DNA from: Aureococcus anophagefferens
Lineage: Eukaryota; Sar; Pelagophyceae; Pelagomonadales; Pelagomonadaceae
DNA length: 64,000 bases
Reading direction: 5' to 3'
NCBI RefSeq assembly: GCF_000186865.1
Contig: NW_008705590.1
Coordinates: 199,534-263,533, forward strand
Shown here: piece after piece, positions 19,378 to 30,200 of the stretch
Position numbering within the stretch: the stretch's first letter is position 1
Layout of the letters: every line of letters begins with the position of its first letter
Translations under genes and position numbers: made by a program
Notes under the pieces: model-generated
What the model saw: the letters and a program-made list of their open reading frames with translations, nothing else
Told to the model about the DNA's origin: nothing
Database searches by the model: none

Positions 19378-19881
19378 ATGCGCTTCGCGTCGCTGCTCCT
19401 CGCGCAGCAGGTCGCATCCTTCGGCGGCGCGCGGCGGGCCCTCGCGCGCCGGTCCATGGCCGCGCTCTCGGCCGGCGACGGCGAAGCGAGCGACCCGCTC
19501 ATCCAGTACGTCGTGCTGCGCCGGGACCTGCAGGAGTCCGAGGGCTGGCCCCTCGGCGCGCTCGTCGCCCAGGGCGCCCACGCGGCCGTGGCGGCCGTCG
19601 TCGAGTCCATGGGCGCGGACGACACGCGCGCGTACGTCGCGCCCGAGGCGCTCGGGTCGATGACCAAGGCCGTGCTCGAGCTCAAGGGCGAGCCGCAGCT
19701 GCGCGCGCTCTCGGAGAAGCTCGCGGCCGACGGCAGGGCGCACCACCTCTGGGTCGAGCAGCCGGAGAACGTGGCGACGTGCCTCGCGACCGCGCCGGGA
19801 CGCAAGTCCGCGCTCGCGCCCCACTTCAAGAAGTGCCGGCTCAGCTCCTGGCACGCGCCCAAGGGGGAGGCGGCGGCGTAA
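19378..19881 (+). CDS. PTRHD1/Pth2-type peptidyl-tRNA hydrolase, probably organellar
   Basis: A 167-residue single-exon protein. Residues ~38-155 match the Pth2/PTRHD1 fold: LIQYVVLRRDLQ at the start, GALVAQGAHAAVAAVVES (the family's helix with Gln-Gly and His/Ala), LEL plus the basic EKLAADGRAHHLWVEQPENV, and the terminal ATAPGRKSALAPHFKKCRL. Such enzymes release peptides from peptidyl-tRNA. The N-terminus (MRFASLLLAQQVASFGGARR) is hydrophobic then Arg/Ala-rich, fitting plastid or mitochondrial import. Its last codons and the bases after its stop are duplicated downstream of the next gene. Confidence 0.78.
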   Translation: MRFASLLLAQQVASFGGARRALARRSMAALSAGDGEASDPLIQYVVLRRDLQESEGWPLGALVAQGAHAAVAAVVESMGADDTRAYVAPEALGSMTKAVLELKGEPQLRALSEKLAADGRAHHLWVEQPENVATCLATAPGRKSALAPHFKKCRLSSWHAPKGEAAA

Positions 19882-19908
19882 GCGGGCTATGCTTGCGCGC
19901 GGGGGGCG
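19864..19908 (+). repeat. Left copy of ~40 bp direct repeat flanking the NRPS-like gene
   Basis: This copy spans the last codons and stop of the PTRHD1 gene plus ~20 bp. The core GGCGTAAGCGGGCTATG is followed by TGCGCGCGGGGG. The right copy at 23926-23968 matches all but a few positions. The intergenic sequence between here and 20089 contains no other feature I can support. Confidence 0.8.
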
Positions 19909-20088
19909 TTCATTCGCGCGCGGCGTTGCGCCGCCCTCGCCTTCGGTTTAAAAAAAAATCCGCGATGTGTACGTTTTAATGTACGTTGCACCACATGGTG
20001 AGGGCAACGAGCATTTTCATCATAATGCTAAGGCTTGCATGGCAGCCCAAAGATGGCTTCTCCATGCTCTCTGTGATCTCCGAAGGCA

Positions 20089-23000
20089 ATGGCGGTCGCG
20101 GCGACGCGCCAATTCAACCGGCTGGTGGACGACGCGAGCGACCCGCGCGTGCTGATCCAGGACGCGATCCACGCCCAGGTGGCGGCGACGCCGGACCGGG
20201 TCGCCGCCGAGTTCCTGGGCGACGGCCGGTCGCTGACCTACGCGGCGCTCGCGGGCGAGGCGGCGGCGCTCGCGGCGCGGCTCTTCGCCCTGGGCGCGGG
20301 CGGGCGCGACGCGCTGGTCGCGCTCCAGGTGGTCAAGAGCGTGGAGATGGTCGCGGCGATCCTGGGCGTCCTCGACGCGGGCGCGGCGTACCTGCCAGGG
20401 CAGGGAAATAGTGACTCAATTTCGCTTCAATATGAGTGTTCCGCGCGCGCGCGTTCCGATCGCACTCTTTTCCTGCCCAGGTACCTGCCGCTCGACCCGA
20501 CGTGGCCCGCGGCGCGGCGCCTCTTCGTCTGCGACGACGCGGCCTGCGGGGCGCTCGTGGTCAACGGCGACGCGGCGGACGACGACGAGGCCGCCGCCGC
20601 GTTCGAATCGCGCGGCCGCCTCGTCGCGCTGGCCGTCGGCGCGGCCGCCGCGGGCCGCGTCGGCGCGGCCGCCGCGGGCCGCGTCGCGTCTGCGCCGCGC
20701 GACAGCGACGCGGACCGCGCGCTGTGCTACGTCATCTACACGAGCGGGTCCACGGGCGCGCCCAAGGGCGTCATGATCGAGCACGCGTCCCTGCGCTGTT
20801 TGATGCGGCACGCGGAGGCGCCGTACCGCAGAGTCCTCGGCGCGTACGAGTCCCGCGCGCCCGAGCGGTGCGCGATCGCCTTCAACTACGTCTTCGACGC
20901 CTTCCAGCAGTCCTACTTCTTCACGTTGGGGCTCTACGGGGGCACGTGCGTCCTCGTCCGCGACGGGCTCGCGCTCCTCGACGTCGGCGACGACCAGGGC
21001 AGCACAAGAGAGCGAAATTCCCAACTTCAAAGGCTCCGATCTCGGCCAGTTTCCACTTGTTTCGGCTGATTTTTGGACGAGCGATCATCTCTCGGAACGG
21101 CCTCGAAGCGTGGATGTTTTTTCCGTAACGCGCGCGCGCGGCACACTCACGTTGAAGCGACGTCGAATCACTCTCGTGCCGCCCAGGCGACGACGCGCGC
21201 GTGACGCTCCTCTACGACGTCGCGTCGGTCCTCGCGCTCTACGAACGCATGCCGGCCTCGGTCAAGCTCGTCCAGCAGGGCGGCGAGGCCATGACCCTCG
21301 GGGTCGTGCGGCACGCGGCGACCAAGGTCCTCTGGAACTGGTACGGGCCTGTGTGCAAATCAACCAGTGAGCTGGGACGTCGGGGCCAAACTTGAGAATT
21401 CTCTAGCTCGGTCAAATCGAAGTCGATTCGGCTGATTTTTGGACGAATCGATTGCTCTCAGCGAGTTCTCGAAGCACGGCGGAAGTGCTCGTGTCAAAAC
21501 ATTCGAATACGCGCACATTGAAGTCGGGTTGAAGATTTGATTTGCACACAGGTACGGGCCGACGGAGGCGACGATCAACGCGACGCGCCGCGACGTGCCG
21601 CTCGGCCTCCGCGGCGCCGCGCTCCGCCTCGACTCGCTGGGCAGGCCCCTGCCGAACGTGCCGTGCTACGTCGTCGACCCGGACGACGGCGCGCTCCTCG
21701 GCGCGGGCCCCTACGGCGAGCTGTGGGTCGGCGGCGTCCAGGCCGCGCGCGGCTACCTGAACCGGCCCGAGCTGACCGCGGACCGCTTCGTCGACGACCC
21801 CTTCCTCCAGCAGGTGCCGGGCGCCTACGTCGGCGCGCCGCGGAGGGCGTACCGGACCGGCGACCGCGTCCGGTGGCTCGGCGACGGCGAGCTCGAGTTC
21901 GGCGGCCGGCTCGACTTCCAGGTGAAGCTCCGCGGCCGCCGCATCGAGCTCGGCGAGATCGAGCACGCGTGCCGCGACGTCGACGGCGTCCTGGACGCGT
22001 GCGTCCTGCTGCGGACGGACGTCGGCGGCGAGCCGCGCCTCGTCGGCTACGTCTGCCCGTCCGCGCGGGCGCCGGCCGTCGCGGCGGCGCTCGAGGCGTC
22101 GTCGCTGCCGGCCTACATGGTCCCCGCGGATGTCGTCGGCGTCGACGCGTGGCCGCGGACGTCGTCGGGCAAGATCGACCGGAGGCGGCTCGCGCCGCCC
22201 GCGCGCGGCGGCGCGCGCGGCGCGAGCGGCGCCGACGCGCTGCTCGACGCTGTCGGCCGCGCCTTCCGCGACGAGCTCAGGCGCGGCGACGTCCCCTGCG
22301 ACGCGCCGTTCTTCGCGCTCGGCGGAAGTTCGCTCGGCGCCGTCCGCGTGCGGTCGCGGCTCGCGCCAGGGCAGGACAAGGGTGATTCAACGTCGCTTCA
22401 ACGTGAGTGTTCCGCGCGCGCGCGTTCTAGAAAAAGCGTCCACGCTTCGATACCGTTCCGAGAGATGATCGCTCGTCCAAAGATCAGCCGAAACGAGTGG
22501 AAAACGGCCGGGATAGGAGCCTTTGAAGTTGGGAATTTCGCTCTCTTGTCCTGCCCAGGCTCGCGCGCGACCTGTCCGCGGCGGTGCCCGCGGATTTCCT
22601 GTTCCGGCACCCCTCCGTCGCCGAGGCCGCCGACGCGCTGCGGTCCGCGGCGCCGCGGCGCCGGACGGGCGCGGCCGCGCGCAACGCGGCCGCCGCGCGG
22701 CGCTACCTCCGCGAGTCGCTCGAGTGGCTCGCGACGCTCGACGCGGCCGAGACCGCCTTCGTGCGCGCCGGCGCGACGGCGCACGCGACGGCGATCCTGG
22801 GCTGGGGCGCGCGCGCGGGCCCGCGGACGCGATTCGGCGCCGGGTGCCGCGTCGGCCCCGGCGCGCTCGTCGGCCACGACACGTCGATCGGCGCCGACGC
22901 GGTCGTCGGCGCCAACTGCTGCTTCGGCGGCAACGTCGTCGTGGAGCCGGGGGCCGTGGTCGAGGACGGCTGCGCGTTCAAGCCGGGCGTCCGCGTAGGA

Positions 23001-23915
23001 GGCGGCGTCTAGGAGAACCCCCGGGGGTTTCCGTTTTTTGACGGGGTGTCCCGGACGCAGGTCGGAAGCCGCGCGGTCGTCCGCGCGGGCGCGGCGGTCG
23101 TCGCGGACGTCGACGCCGGGACGGTCGTCGCCGGCGCGCCCGCGCGGCCCCTCGCCGACGCGCGCGCCGACGACGACGTCGAGGACGTCGCGGCGGTCGT
23201 CGACGCGGCGTGCGCGGAGATGGGCGCGTGGCGGCGCGAGCGCGCGCGCGGCTGGGCGCCCGGCGGCTTCCTCCGACCCGACGACGGCCGCGCCTTCGTC
23301 ATGGTCTGCGCCGGCGGCCACTGCGCGACGCTCGTCGGCGAGCTCCGCGACCAGGCGCGCGAGCCGTCGGCCGTCTACGACGACGACGCGCGCCGCCACG
23401 GCGGCCGCGTCCTGGGCGTGCCCGTCGCCGGGCCCCTCGCCGACGCGCCCGCGGACGCCGCGTGGGTCCTGGCGCTCGGCCAGAACGAGGCGCGCCGGGC
23501 GGTCGTCGCGCGGCACCCGCGCGCGGCCTGGGCGACGGTCGTCCACCCGACCGCGCGCGTCCACGGGACCGCGACCGTGGGCCGCGGCGTCAACGTCGAG
23601 CCCTGCGCCGTCGTCGGCGCGGGCGCGCGCCTCGGCGACTTCGCGCTCGTCGGCGCGCGCGCGGTCGTCGGCGAGCGCGCGGCCGTCGGCGACTACGCGT
23701 TCGTGGGAGGCGCGTCCGTCGTCGGCGCCGGGGCCACGGTCGGCGACGGCGCCGTCGTGGGCATGGGCGCGGCCCTCCTCCCCGGCGCGAGCCTCGGCGC
23801 GGCCGCGACCGTCGCCGTCGGCTCGCTCGTCCGCGGCGCGGTCCCCGCGGGCGCCGCGGCCGCGGGCGTCCCCGCGGCCGCGCTCGGCGCCATCGCCCGC
23901 ACCCGGCTCGACTAA
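20089..23915 (+). CDS. NRPS-like adenylation-carrier-hexapeptide-NeuD/PglD acyltransferase
   Basis: Six exons (20089-20387, 20481-20986, 21187-21340, 21552-22358, 22559-22994, 23061-23915) splice to exactly 1,019 codons. Four of the five introns are introners; the fifth is an ordinary 66 bp intron. Residues 1-~530 form an adenylation domain with core motifs A3 (YVIYTSGSTGAPKG), A5 (NWYGPTEAT, rebuilt at a splice junction), A7 (YRTGD), A8 (QVKLRGRRIELGEIE) and A10 (SGKIDRRRL). A carrier domain has FFALGGSSLGA (Ser ~577 for phosphopantetheine). Residues ~660-770 form a left-handed beta-helix of hexapeptide repeats. Residues ~815-1018 resemble NeuD/PglD sugar O/N-acyltransferases: an N-terminal nucleotide-binding-like lobe (FVMVCAGGHCATLVG) then hexapeptides. 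No condensation, reductase or thioesterase domain is present. Inference: it activates an amino or other carboxylic acid, tethers it and acylates an acceptor. Substrate-code residues were not decoded. Confidence 0.85.
20388..20480 (+). mobile_element. Introner, family 1, short form (93 bp)
   Basis: Phase-2 intron flanked by a perfect 9 bp direct duplication, GTACCTGCC; the left copy gives the GT donor. It keeps both family-1 ends (AGGGCAGG and CCTGCCCAG) and the left TTCAA-repeat/GC tract, but lacks the central ~100 bp, so it is an internally deleted form. Splicing restores AAYLPLDP, the A2 region of the adenylation domain. The length is a multiple of three with no in-frame stop, so a retained intron would add 31 residues without a frameshift. 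Confidence 0.93.
20987..21186 (+). mobile_element. Introner, family 1 (200 bp, reverse orientation)
   Basis: Phase-1 intron with a GC donor and CAG acceptor, flanked by the 8 bp duplication GCGACGAC. Left end CAGGGCAGC, right end GCCGCCCAG. The interior runs in reverse relative to 22359-22558: CCCAACTTCAAAGGCTCC, then TTGGACGAGCGATCATCTCT, a GC-alternating tract and TTGAAGCGACGTCGAATCAC. Splicing gives LLDVGDDARVTLL in the adenylation domain. Confidence 0.95.
21341..21551 (+). mobile_element. Introner, family 2 (211 bp)
   Basis: Phase-1 intron flanked by a perfect 8 bp duplication, GTACGGGC, which supplies the GT donor. The perfect 15 bp terminal inverted repeat is CTGTGTGCAAATCAA. The interior shares CGGCTGATTTTTGGACGA with family 1 but differs elsewhere. 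Splicing rebuilds the A5 motif NWYGPTE, strong evidence that this is a functional intron. Confidence 0.96.
22359..22558 (+). mobile_element. Introner, family 1 (200 bp, forward orientation)
   Basis: Phase-2 intron with a GC donor from the 8 bp duplication GCTCGCGC; ends CAGGGCAGGACAAGGG and CTCTTGTCCTGCCCAG. Forward interior: GATTCAACGTCGCTTCAACG, GC-alternating tract, AGAGATGATCGCTCGTCCAA, then TTTGAAGTTGGGAATTTCGC. Splicing joins RSRL to ARDLSA inside the carrier domain. Confidence 0.96.
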
Positions 23916-24265
23916 AAAGTGTTGGGGGAGCGGCGGCGCAAGCGGGCTATGTGCGCGCGGGGGCCACGACGCGAGTTCTCTCGAGATACAGGTCGATAGT
24001 GATCTCTTCAACGCGCTGCAGTATCACCTTCGACGGATGCCAGTGGTACAAAGCCCGGCAAATCAAGCATTTCCCCGTCGAAGAGTGGCAACCGATGCGA
24101 GAGCCCGCGGTGCGAGCGAGGCAGCCCGCATCGCTTCGTCCGCTGAGCAGCGCGGCCGCCAAAAAAAAGGCCGGTCGCGTCGCAACAACCAACGCAGTGC
24201 GGAACGTCGCCGAGCGTTTTAGCAGCCCGCATCGGCAGCCCGCTCGTCGCCGCACGCCGCACGCC
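23916..24265 (+). promoter_or_regulatory. Spacer between the NRPS-like gene and the giant gene
   Basis: About 350 bp that must hold the 3' end of one gene and the promoter of the next. Visible content is the right flanking repeat (23926-23968) and less GC-rich sequence around 23985-24100. No promoter element can be identified with confidence. Confidence 0.4.
23926..23968 (+). repeat. Right copy of ~40 bp direct repeat flanking the NRPS-like gene
   Basis: It reads GGGGGAGCGGCGGCGCAAG, then CGGGCTATGTGCGCGCGGGG, and aligns with 19864-19908 with roughly four differences, including a 2 bp indel. Here it is noncoding, beginning ~10 bp after the stop codon, whereas the left copy contains the end of the PTRHD1 gene. 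This copy therefore looks like the duplicated one. Confidence 0.8.
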
Positions 24266-27200
24266 ATGGCGCGTCCGCGCCCCACGACGCTGCTGCTGGT
24301 CCTCGCGCTGCATCGCGCGCGCGCCGTCACCACGGGCCAGTACGGCATCTGTCCCCGGGGCCACGCGTGCCCCGCGGGCTCGGGCACGCCGCTGCCGTGC
24401 CCGGCGGGGAAGATGAGCTACGCGCTCGGCCTCACGAGCCTGAGCCAGTGCAAGGACTGCACGGCGGGCTTCGTCTGCCCCGAGAGCGGCACGGTCAACG
24501 CGACGGAGCCCTGCGCGCCGGGCTTCTGGTGCCCCGGCGGCGACGCGAGCTCGAATCGGAGCTGCACGCTGGGGCATTACTGCGCGGGCGGCGACCGCGC
24601 GCCCGAGCCCTGCGCCGCGGGGTCCTTCCAGAATACGACGGGCGCCGCGAGCTGCCACGCCTGCACGCCCGGGTCCTACTGCGAGCAGGCCGCCATCTAC
24701 CCGCGCGACTGCCCGGAGGGCTTCTACTGTCCCAAAGAGACGACGTACGCGACGGAGTTCGCGTGCCCCAACGGCACCTACTCGAACCGCACCATGCTCC
24801 GGAGCGTCGACGGCTGCGAGCCCTGCTTCGGCGGCCACTACTGCGAGACCGACGGCCTCGGCTGGCCCACGGGCGAGTGCGCGGGCGGGTATTATTGCGG
24901 CCTCGGCGCGAACGTCGCGACGCCCGACGAGAAGCAGCTCGCGACGAGCATCTACCAGGGCGAGACCTGCGCGGACCAGTCCACGGAGGACGACGCGAAC
25001 GGCGTCTGCCCCCGCGGCCACTACTGCCCCGAGGGGTCGACGTCGCCGACCGCGTGCCCGCCCGGGACGCAGAACGGCGCGCTCGGACGCTTCAACCTCT
25101 CGCACTGCGAGCCCTGCGAGGCGTCGTTCTACTGCCCGGACTCGGGCACGATCGACGCGACGATCCCCTGCGAGCCGGGGTTCTATTGCCCGGGCGGCGA
25201 CGTGCAGCCGACCTTGTTGTGCACGGAGGGCCACTACTGCGCGGGCGGCGACGCGGACCCGGAGCCGTGCGCGCCCGGCACGTTCGCGAACGTCACGGGC
25301 GCGTCCGAATGCGCGGCGTGCCCCATTTCGCATTACTGCGAGCTCGCGACGGTGACGCCCCAGTGGTGCCCGAAGGGCTTCTACTGTCCGCTGCACACGC
25401 AGTACGGCTCGCAGCACCCGTGCCCGAACGGGACCTTCACCAACAGGACGCGGCTGGCCCACGAGGCCGACTGCGAGCCCTGTTCGCCGGGCCACTACTG
25501 CGGCGCGCCGGGCCTGCCGGAGCCCCAGGGGCCCTGCGAGGCGGGCTTCTACTGCGCGCTGGGGTCGGCGACGGCGACGCCCGGCGACGGCGAGTTCGAG
25601 CGCTACCTGGGCGAGACGTGCAACGTCATGCGGCCCTCGGAGACGAACGGCGTCTGCCCCCTGGGGCATTACTGCGAAGAGGGCTCCATCGCGCCGACGC
25701 AGTGCCCCCCGGGCACGGAGAGCAAGGCGCGCGGCCTGCACAACGTCACCGAGTGTCGGCCGTGCACGGCGGGCTACGTCTGCCCCGAATCGGGCACGAT
25801 CAACGCGACGATCCCCTGCCCCGCCAATTTCTCCTGCCCCGGGGGCGACATCGTCGCCACCGTCACCTGCCCGGAGGGCCACTACTGCGCGGGCGGCGAC
25901 GCTGCGCCCGCGCCGTGCGAACCGGGCACGTACCAGAACGCGACGGCCCAGGACTCGTGCCTGGATTGCCCCGCAGGGTTCTACTGCGAGCAGGCCACGG
26001 CTGTCCCCCAGATCTGCCCCAGGGGCTACGCGTGCCCGGCGAAGACGGAGTACGCGACGGCGTTTCCCTGCCCGGACGGTTCGTTCGGCAACGGGACCAT
26101 GCTGAACGGCACCGATCAATGCGAGGCGTGCACGCCGGGGCTCTACTGCAACGAGACGGGTTTGGCGGCGCCCGTGGGCCCCTGCGCGGCGGGCTACTAC
26201 TGCGCGTCGGGCTCGAACACGTCGACGCCCGGCGACGGCGAGCACTGGACCTACGTGGGCGAGACGTGCAACTCGCTGCAGCCCGGCGAGCTCTCGGGCG
26301 TCTGCCCCGTGGGACACTACTGCGAAGAGGGGTCCATCGCGCCGACGCAGTGCCCGCCGGGGACGGAGAGCACCGCGCGGGGCCTGCGCAACGTCTCCGA
26401 GTGCCCGCCGTGCTCCGCGGGCTTCACGTGTCCGAACGCGTCGACGGTCGTCGCCTCCAAGCCCTGCGCGCCGCGGTTCTACTGCCCCGGCGGCGACGTC
26501 GTGCCCACGCTCCTGTGCAGCCCGGGCCACTTCTGCGACGGCGGCGACCCGGCGCCCGCGCCGTGTTTGGCGGGGACGTACCAGGACGCGGAGGGGCAGA
26601 CGGACTGCAAGCTGTGTCCTGCGGGCTATTTCTGCGAGAACGCGACGGTGACGCCGGCGGACTGCCCGCTGGGGAGCTACTGCCCCAACGGGACGCGCTA
26701 CGGCGCCCAATTCCTGTGCCCCGCGGGCACGTACGCGAATCGGTCGCTGGACCAACGGCTCAAGACCGTCGACGAGTGCGACCCCTGCCCGCCGGGCTCC
26801 TACTGCGGGTCCCCGGGGCTCGCCCAACCGACGGGCCCCTGCGAGTCCGGCTACTACTGCGCGTCGGGCTCGACGACCGCGACGCCCGGCGACGGCGACG
26901 ACGACACGTACGTCGGCGAGACGTGCGCGGACCAGAGCGACGCGGAGCTCTCGGGCGTCTGCCCCGTGGGCCACTACTGCGAGGAGGGCTCCATCGCCCC
27001 GACGCAGTGCCCGCCGGGCACGGCGTCGAACGCGCGCGGGTTGCACGCGGAGTCGGAGTGCGCGGCGTGCCCGGGCGGGTTTATTTGCCCCGAGAGCGGC
27101 ATGGTCTCGACGAACCAGACCTGCGCCGTCGGGTTCTATTGCCCCGGCGGCGACGTGATTTCGACGCTGATCTGCCCGCGGGGCCACCAGTGCGAGGCGG

Positions 27201-30200
27201 GCACCGCGGAGCCCGTGCCGTGTCCTCTGGGCACGTACAACAACGCGACGGGCGCCACCACGTGCGCGGACTGCCCCGCGGGCGCCTTCTGCCCCGTCGG
27301 GGCCGAGGAGATCGTGCTGTGCCCCCGGGGCTACTACTGCCCGCCGCTGACGGGCTTGGGCGTCGATAACCCCTGCCCGGCGGGCACGTACGATCCCGCG
27401 CGCGCGGGCCTCGGCGGATCGTACGACAACTACACGGGCTTGAAGGAATTGTCGGACTGTACGCCGTGCTCCCCGGGCATGTACTGCGGCGAGGCGGCGT
27501 TGTACCGGCCGTCGGGCATCTGCGAGGAGGGCTTCTTCTGCGCGGCCGGCGCCGCGTCGCCGACGCCGGGGATCAACGACACCTGGGTCTACAACGGCGA
27601 GACGTGCAACGACGCCCTCGACGTCAACGGCACGAACGGCGTCTGCCCGCCGGGCCACTGGTGCCCGTCGAACTGCTCGGCGCCGGAGCAGTGCCCGCCG
27701 GGCACCATGTCGACGGCCCGGGGCCTGCGGAACGCGTCCGAGTGCCTGCCGTGCGAGCCGGGCTTCGTCTGCGACACGGCGGCCATCGTCTACCCCACCG
27801 TGCCCTGCGACCCGGGGTTTTACTGCCCCGGCGGCGACGCCACGGCGACCTTGGTCTGTTTGGCGGGCCACAGCTGCCCCGGCGGCAACGCGGTGCCGAC
27901 GGACTGCGTCGCGGGCACGTACGGCCCACCGAGAATCTCGCGGCGTGCCCCGCGTGCCCCGCGGGCTACTGGTGCCCCGCGGGGTCCATCACGCCGGACC
28001 CCTGCGTGGAGGGGTACTACTGCCCCGAAGGCACGCGCTTCGCCCAGCAGTACCCGTGCCCGCCGGGGAGCTTCTCGACGGGGACGATGTTGGAAGCGGC
28101 GTCTGAATGCACTTCCTCTCCGCCGGGCACGTACTCGCAGGCCTCGGGCCTCACGGCGCCCGAGGGTTTGTGCGGGCCGGGCCACTACTGCGCCCTGGGG
28201 GCGACGAGCCCCCAGCCCGACGGCTCCGACGCGACGGGCGGGCTCTGCGCCGCGGGGTCCGTCTGCGTCGGCGCGGCCCAAGTCCCGAACCCGGACGGCG
28301 TCGACAGCAGCGGCTACCCCTGCCCGCCGGGCCACTACTGCCCCGAGGGCAGCGAGCACGAGGTCGGCTGCGCGCCGGGCACCTACCAGCCCTCGAGCGG
28401 CCAGGGCAGCTGCCTCGTCTGCCCCGCGGGCAAGGTCTGCCGCGGCAACACGACGGTCCCCGAGGACTGCCCGCTGCAGCGCTACTGCGAGGCCGGCTCG
28501 GGCGCCGGCGTGTTGTGCCCCGCCGGGTCCTGGGGCCACGAGACGGCCTTAGAGACGGCATCGGACTGCGCGGCCTGCCCCGCGTCCATGTACTGCGTCG
28601 ACGGGAACGTCACGGGCGAATGCGCGGCGGGCCACTTCTGCCGCAGCGGCGCGGGCTCCGCGACGCCGACGCGCGACGTCGCCGTCGAGGACAAGATGAT
28701 CTACGACGCCAGCGTCTGGTCCGTCTTCACGAACGGCCAGTGCCCGCCGGGGCACTACTGTCCCAAGGCGTCGCCGGATCCCGTTTTATGCACGAACGCG
28801 ACGTGGCGCAACTGGACGCACGCGTCGAGCGTCGACGACTGCGCGCCCTGCCCCGAGGGCTACGAGTGCGTGCCCGGCGACCCCGTGCCCATCCCCTGCC
28901 CCCGGGGCGCCTACTCGCCCCTGGGCTTCGACCCCATCCCCTGCCCGCGCTACACGTACAACAGCGACCTCGCGCAGTACGCGGAGGAGCACTGCAAACC
29001 CTGCCCCGCGGGCGCCTTCTGCGAGTACCCGGGCACGGCCTACCACCAGCAGTACCCCTGCCCCGAGGGCCACTACTGCCTCGAGAAGAGCGACGGCCCC
29101 ATCGAATGCCCGGGGGGCTACTACCAGCCGGAGCTGCGGGCGACGAACCAGACGGCGTGCCTCGGCTGCCCCGCGGACTCGTTCTGCGGGCCCGGGAGCG
29201 GCATCCCCGTGCACTGCGCGGACCCGCGCGGTGAGATCGGCTACTACTGCCCGAAATATTCCGCGAACCGCACGATCTGCCCCGCGGGCCAGTACTGCCC
29301 CGCGGGCGACTCGTACCGCGGCGGCTTCCCCTTCGACTGCCCGGCGGGCTATTACTGCCCCCAGGGGTCGCTGGCGCCGAAGCTCTGCCCCAACGGCACC
29401 TACTGCCCGCCCATGTCCGGCGAGTACCGCTGGTGCCCCCTGGGCTACAAGAACAAGGTCGACGCGAACAACTCGCGGACGTCCGTCGCCGACTCGTGCG
29501 AGGTCTGCCCGCCGGGCACGCACGGCGCGGACCCGAAGCGCCTCGAGTGCGCCGAGTGCCTCCCGGGCTACGTCTGCCTCGGGGAGACGCGGTCCGCGAC
29601 GCCGTCGGACCGCTGGCTCGACAGGGGCTACGAGTGCCCCGCGGGGAGCTACTGCCCCTCCGGGTCCACCATAGAAACGCAGTGCGCGCCCGGGTCGTCG
29701 AACCCGCTGACGGGCTCGTCGAACGCGTCGGCCTGCGTCCTCTGCAACGTCGACGCCTACCAGGACATGGCGGGCCAGGCCTACTGCAAGGAGTGCTCGT
29801 CGACGTCCAAGGCCGTCGGCCTCGGCAACGCGCGGTGCGCGTGCGTGGGCCTGAACCGCGCGTTCCAGAGCAGCGGCCTCTGCCCCTGCGACCCGGGCTA
29901 CGTCTGGTTCGACCCCGTGACCTTCAAGTCGGCGACGACGAACGACGCGTCCGACTGCCAGCCCGAGGTCTACGAGCGGTGCTCCGACGAGAACATGCGC
30001 GACCACCTCGGCCAGTGCACGGAGGAGGACGACTGCTCCGGCCAGTGCGGCGCGTCCGGCGGGGAAAGAGACACGCAGAGCGGGCTCTGCGTGTGTTACG
30101 GCATGCAGCAGCTCGACGAGGAGTGCGACCAGGCCTGCCGCGATTCTTCCGACACCGTGTCCTACGACGCGTCGCTCGGCAGTTTCGTGACCACGGACGC

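Noticed and set aside
23210..24265. Upstream extension of the giant gene's frame through the NRPS-like 3' end
   Set aside because: The upstream part is Arg-rich shadow of the NeuD-like domain. The ATG at 24266 opens a proper signal peptide.
24008..27871. A 1,287-codon minus-strand frame opposite the Cys-rich repeats
   Set aside because: Arg/Ala/Val-rich shadow whose periodicity only mirrors the plus-strand repeats; the plus strand has a signal peptide and Cys-rich consensus.
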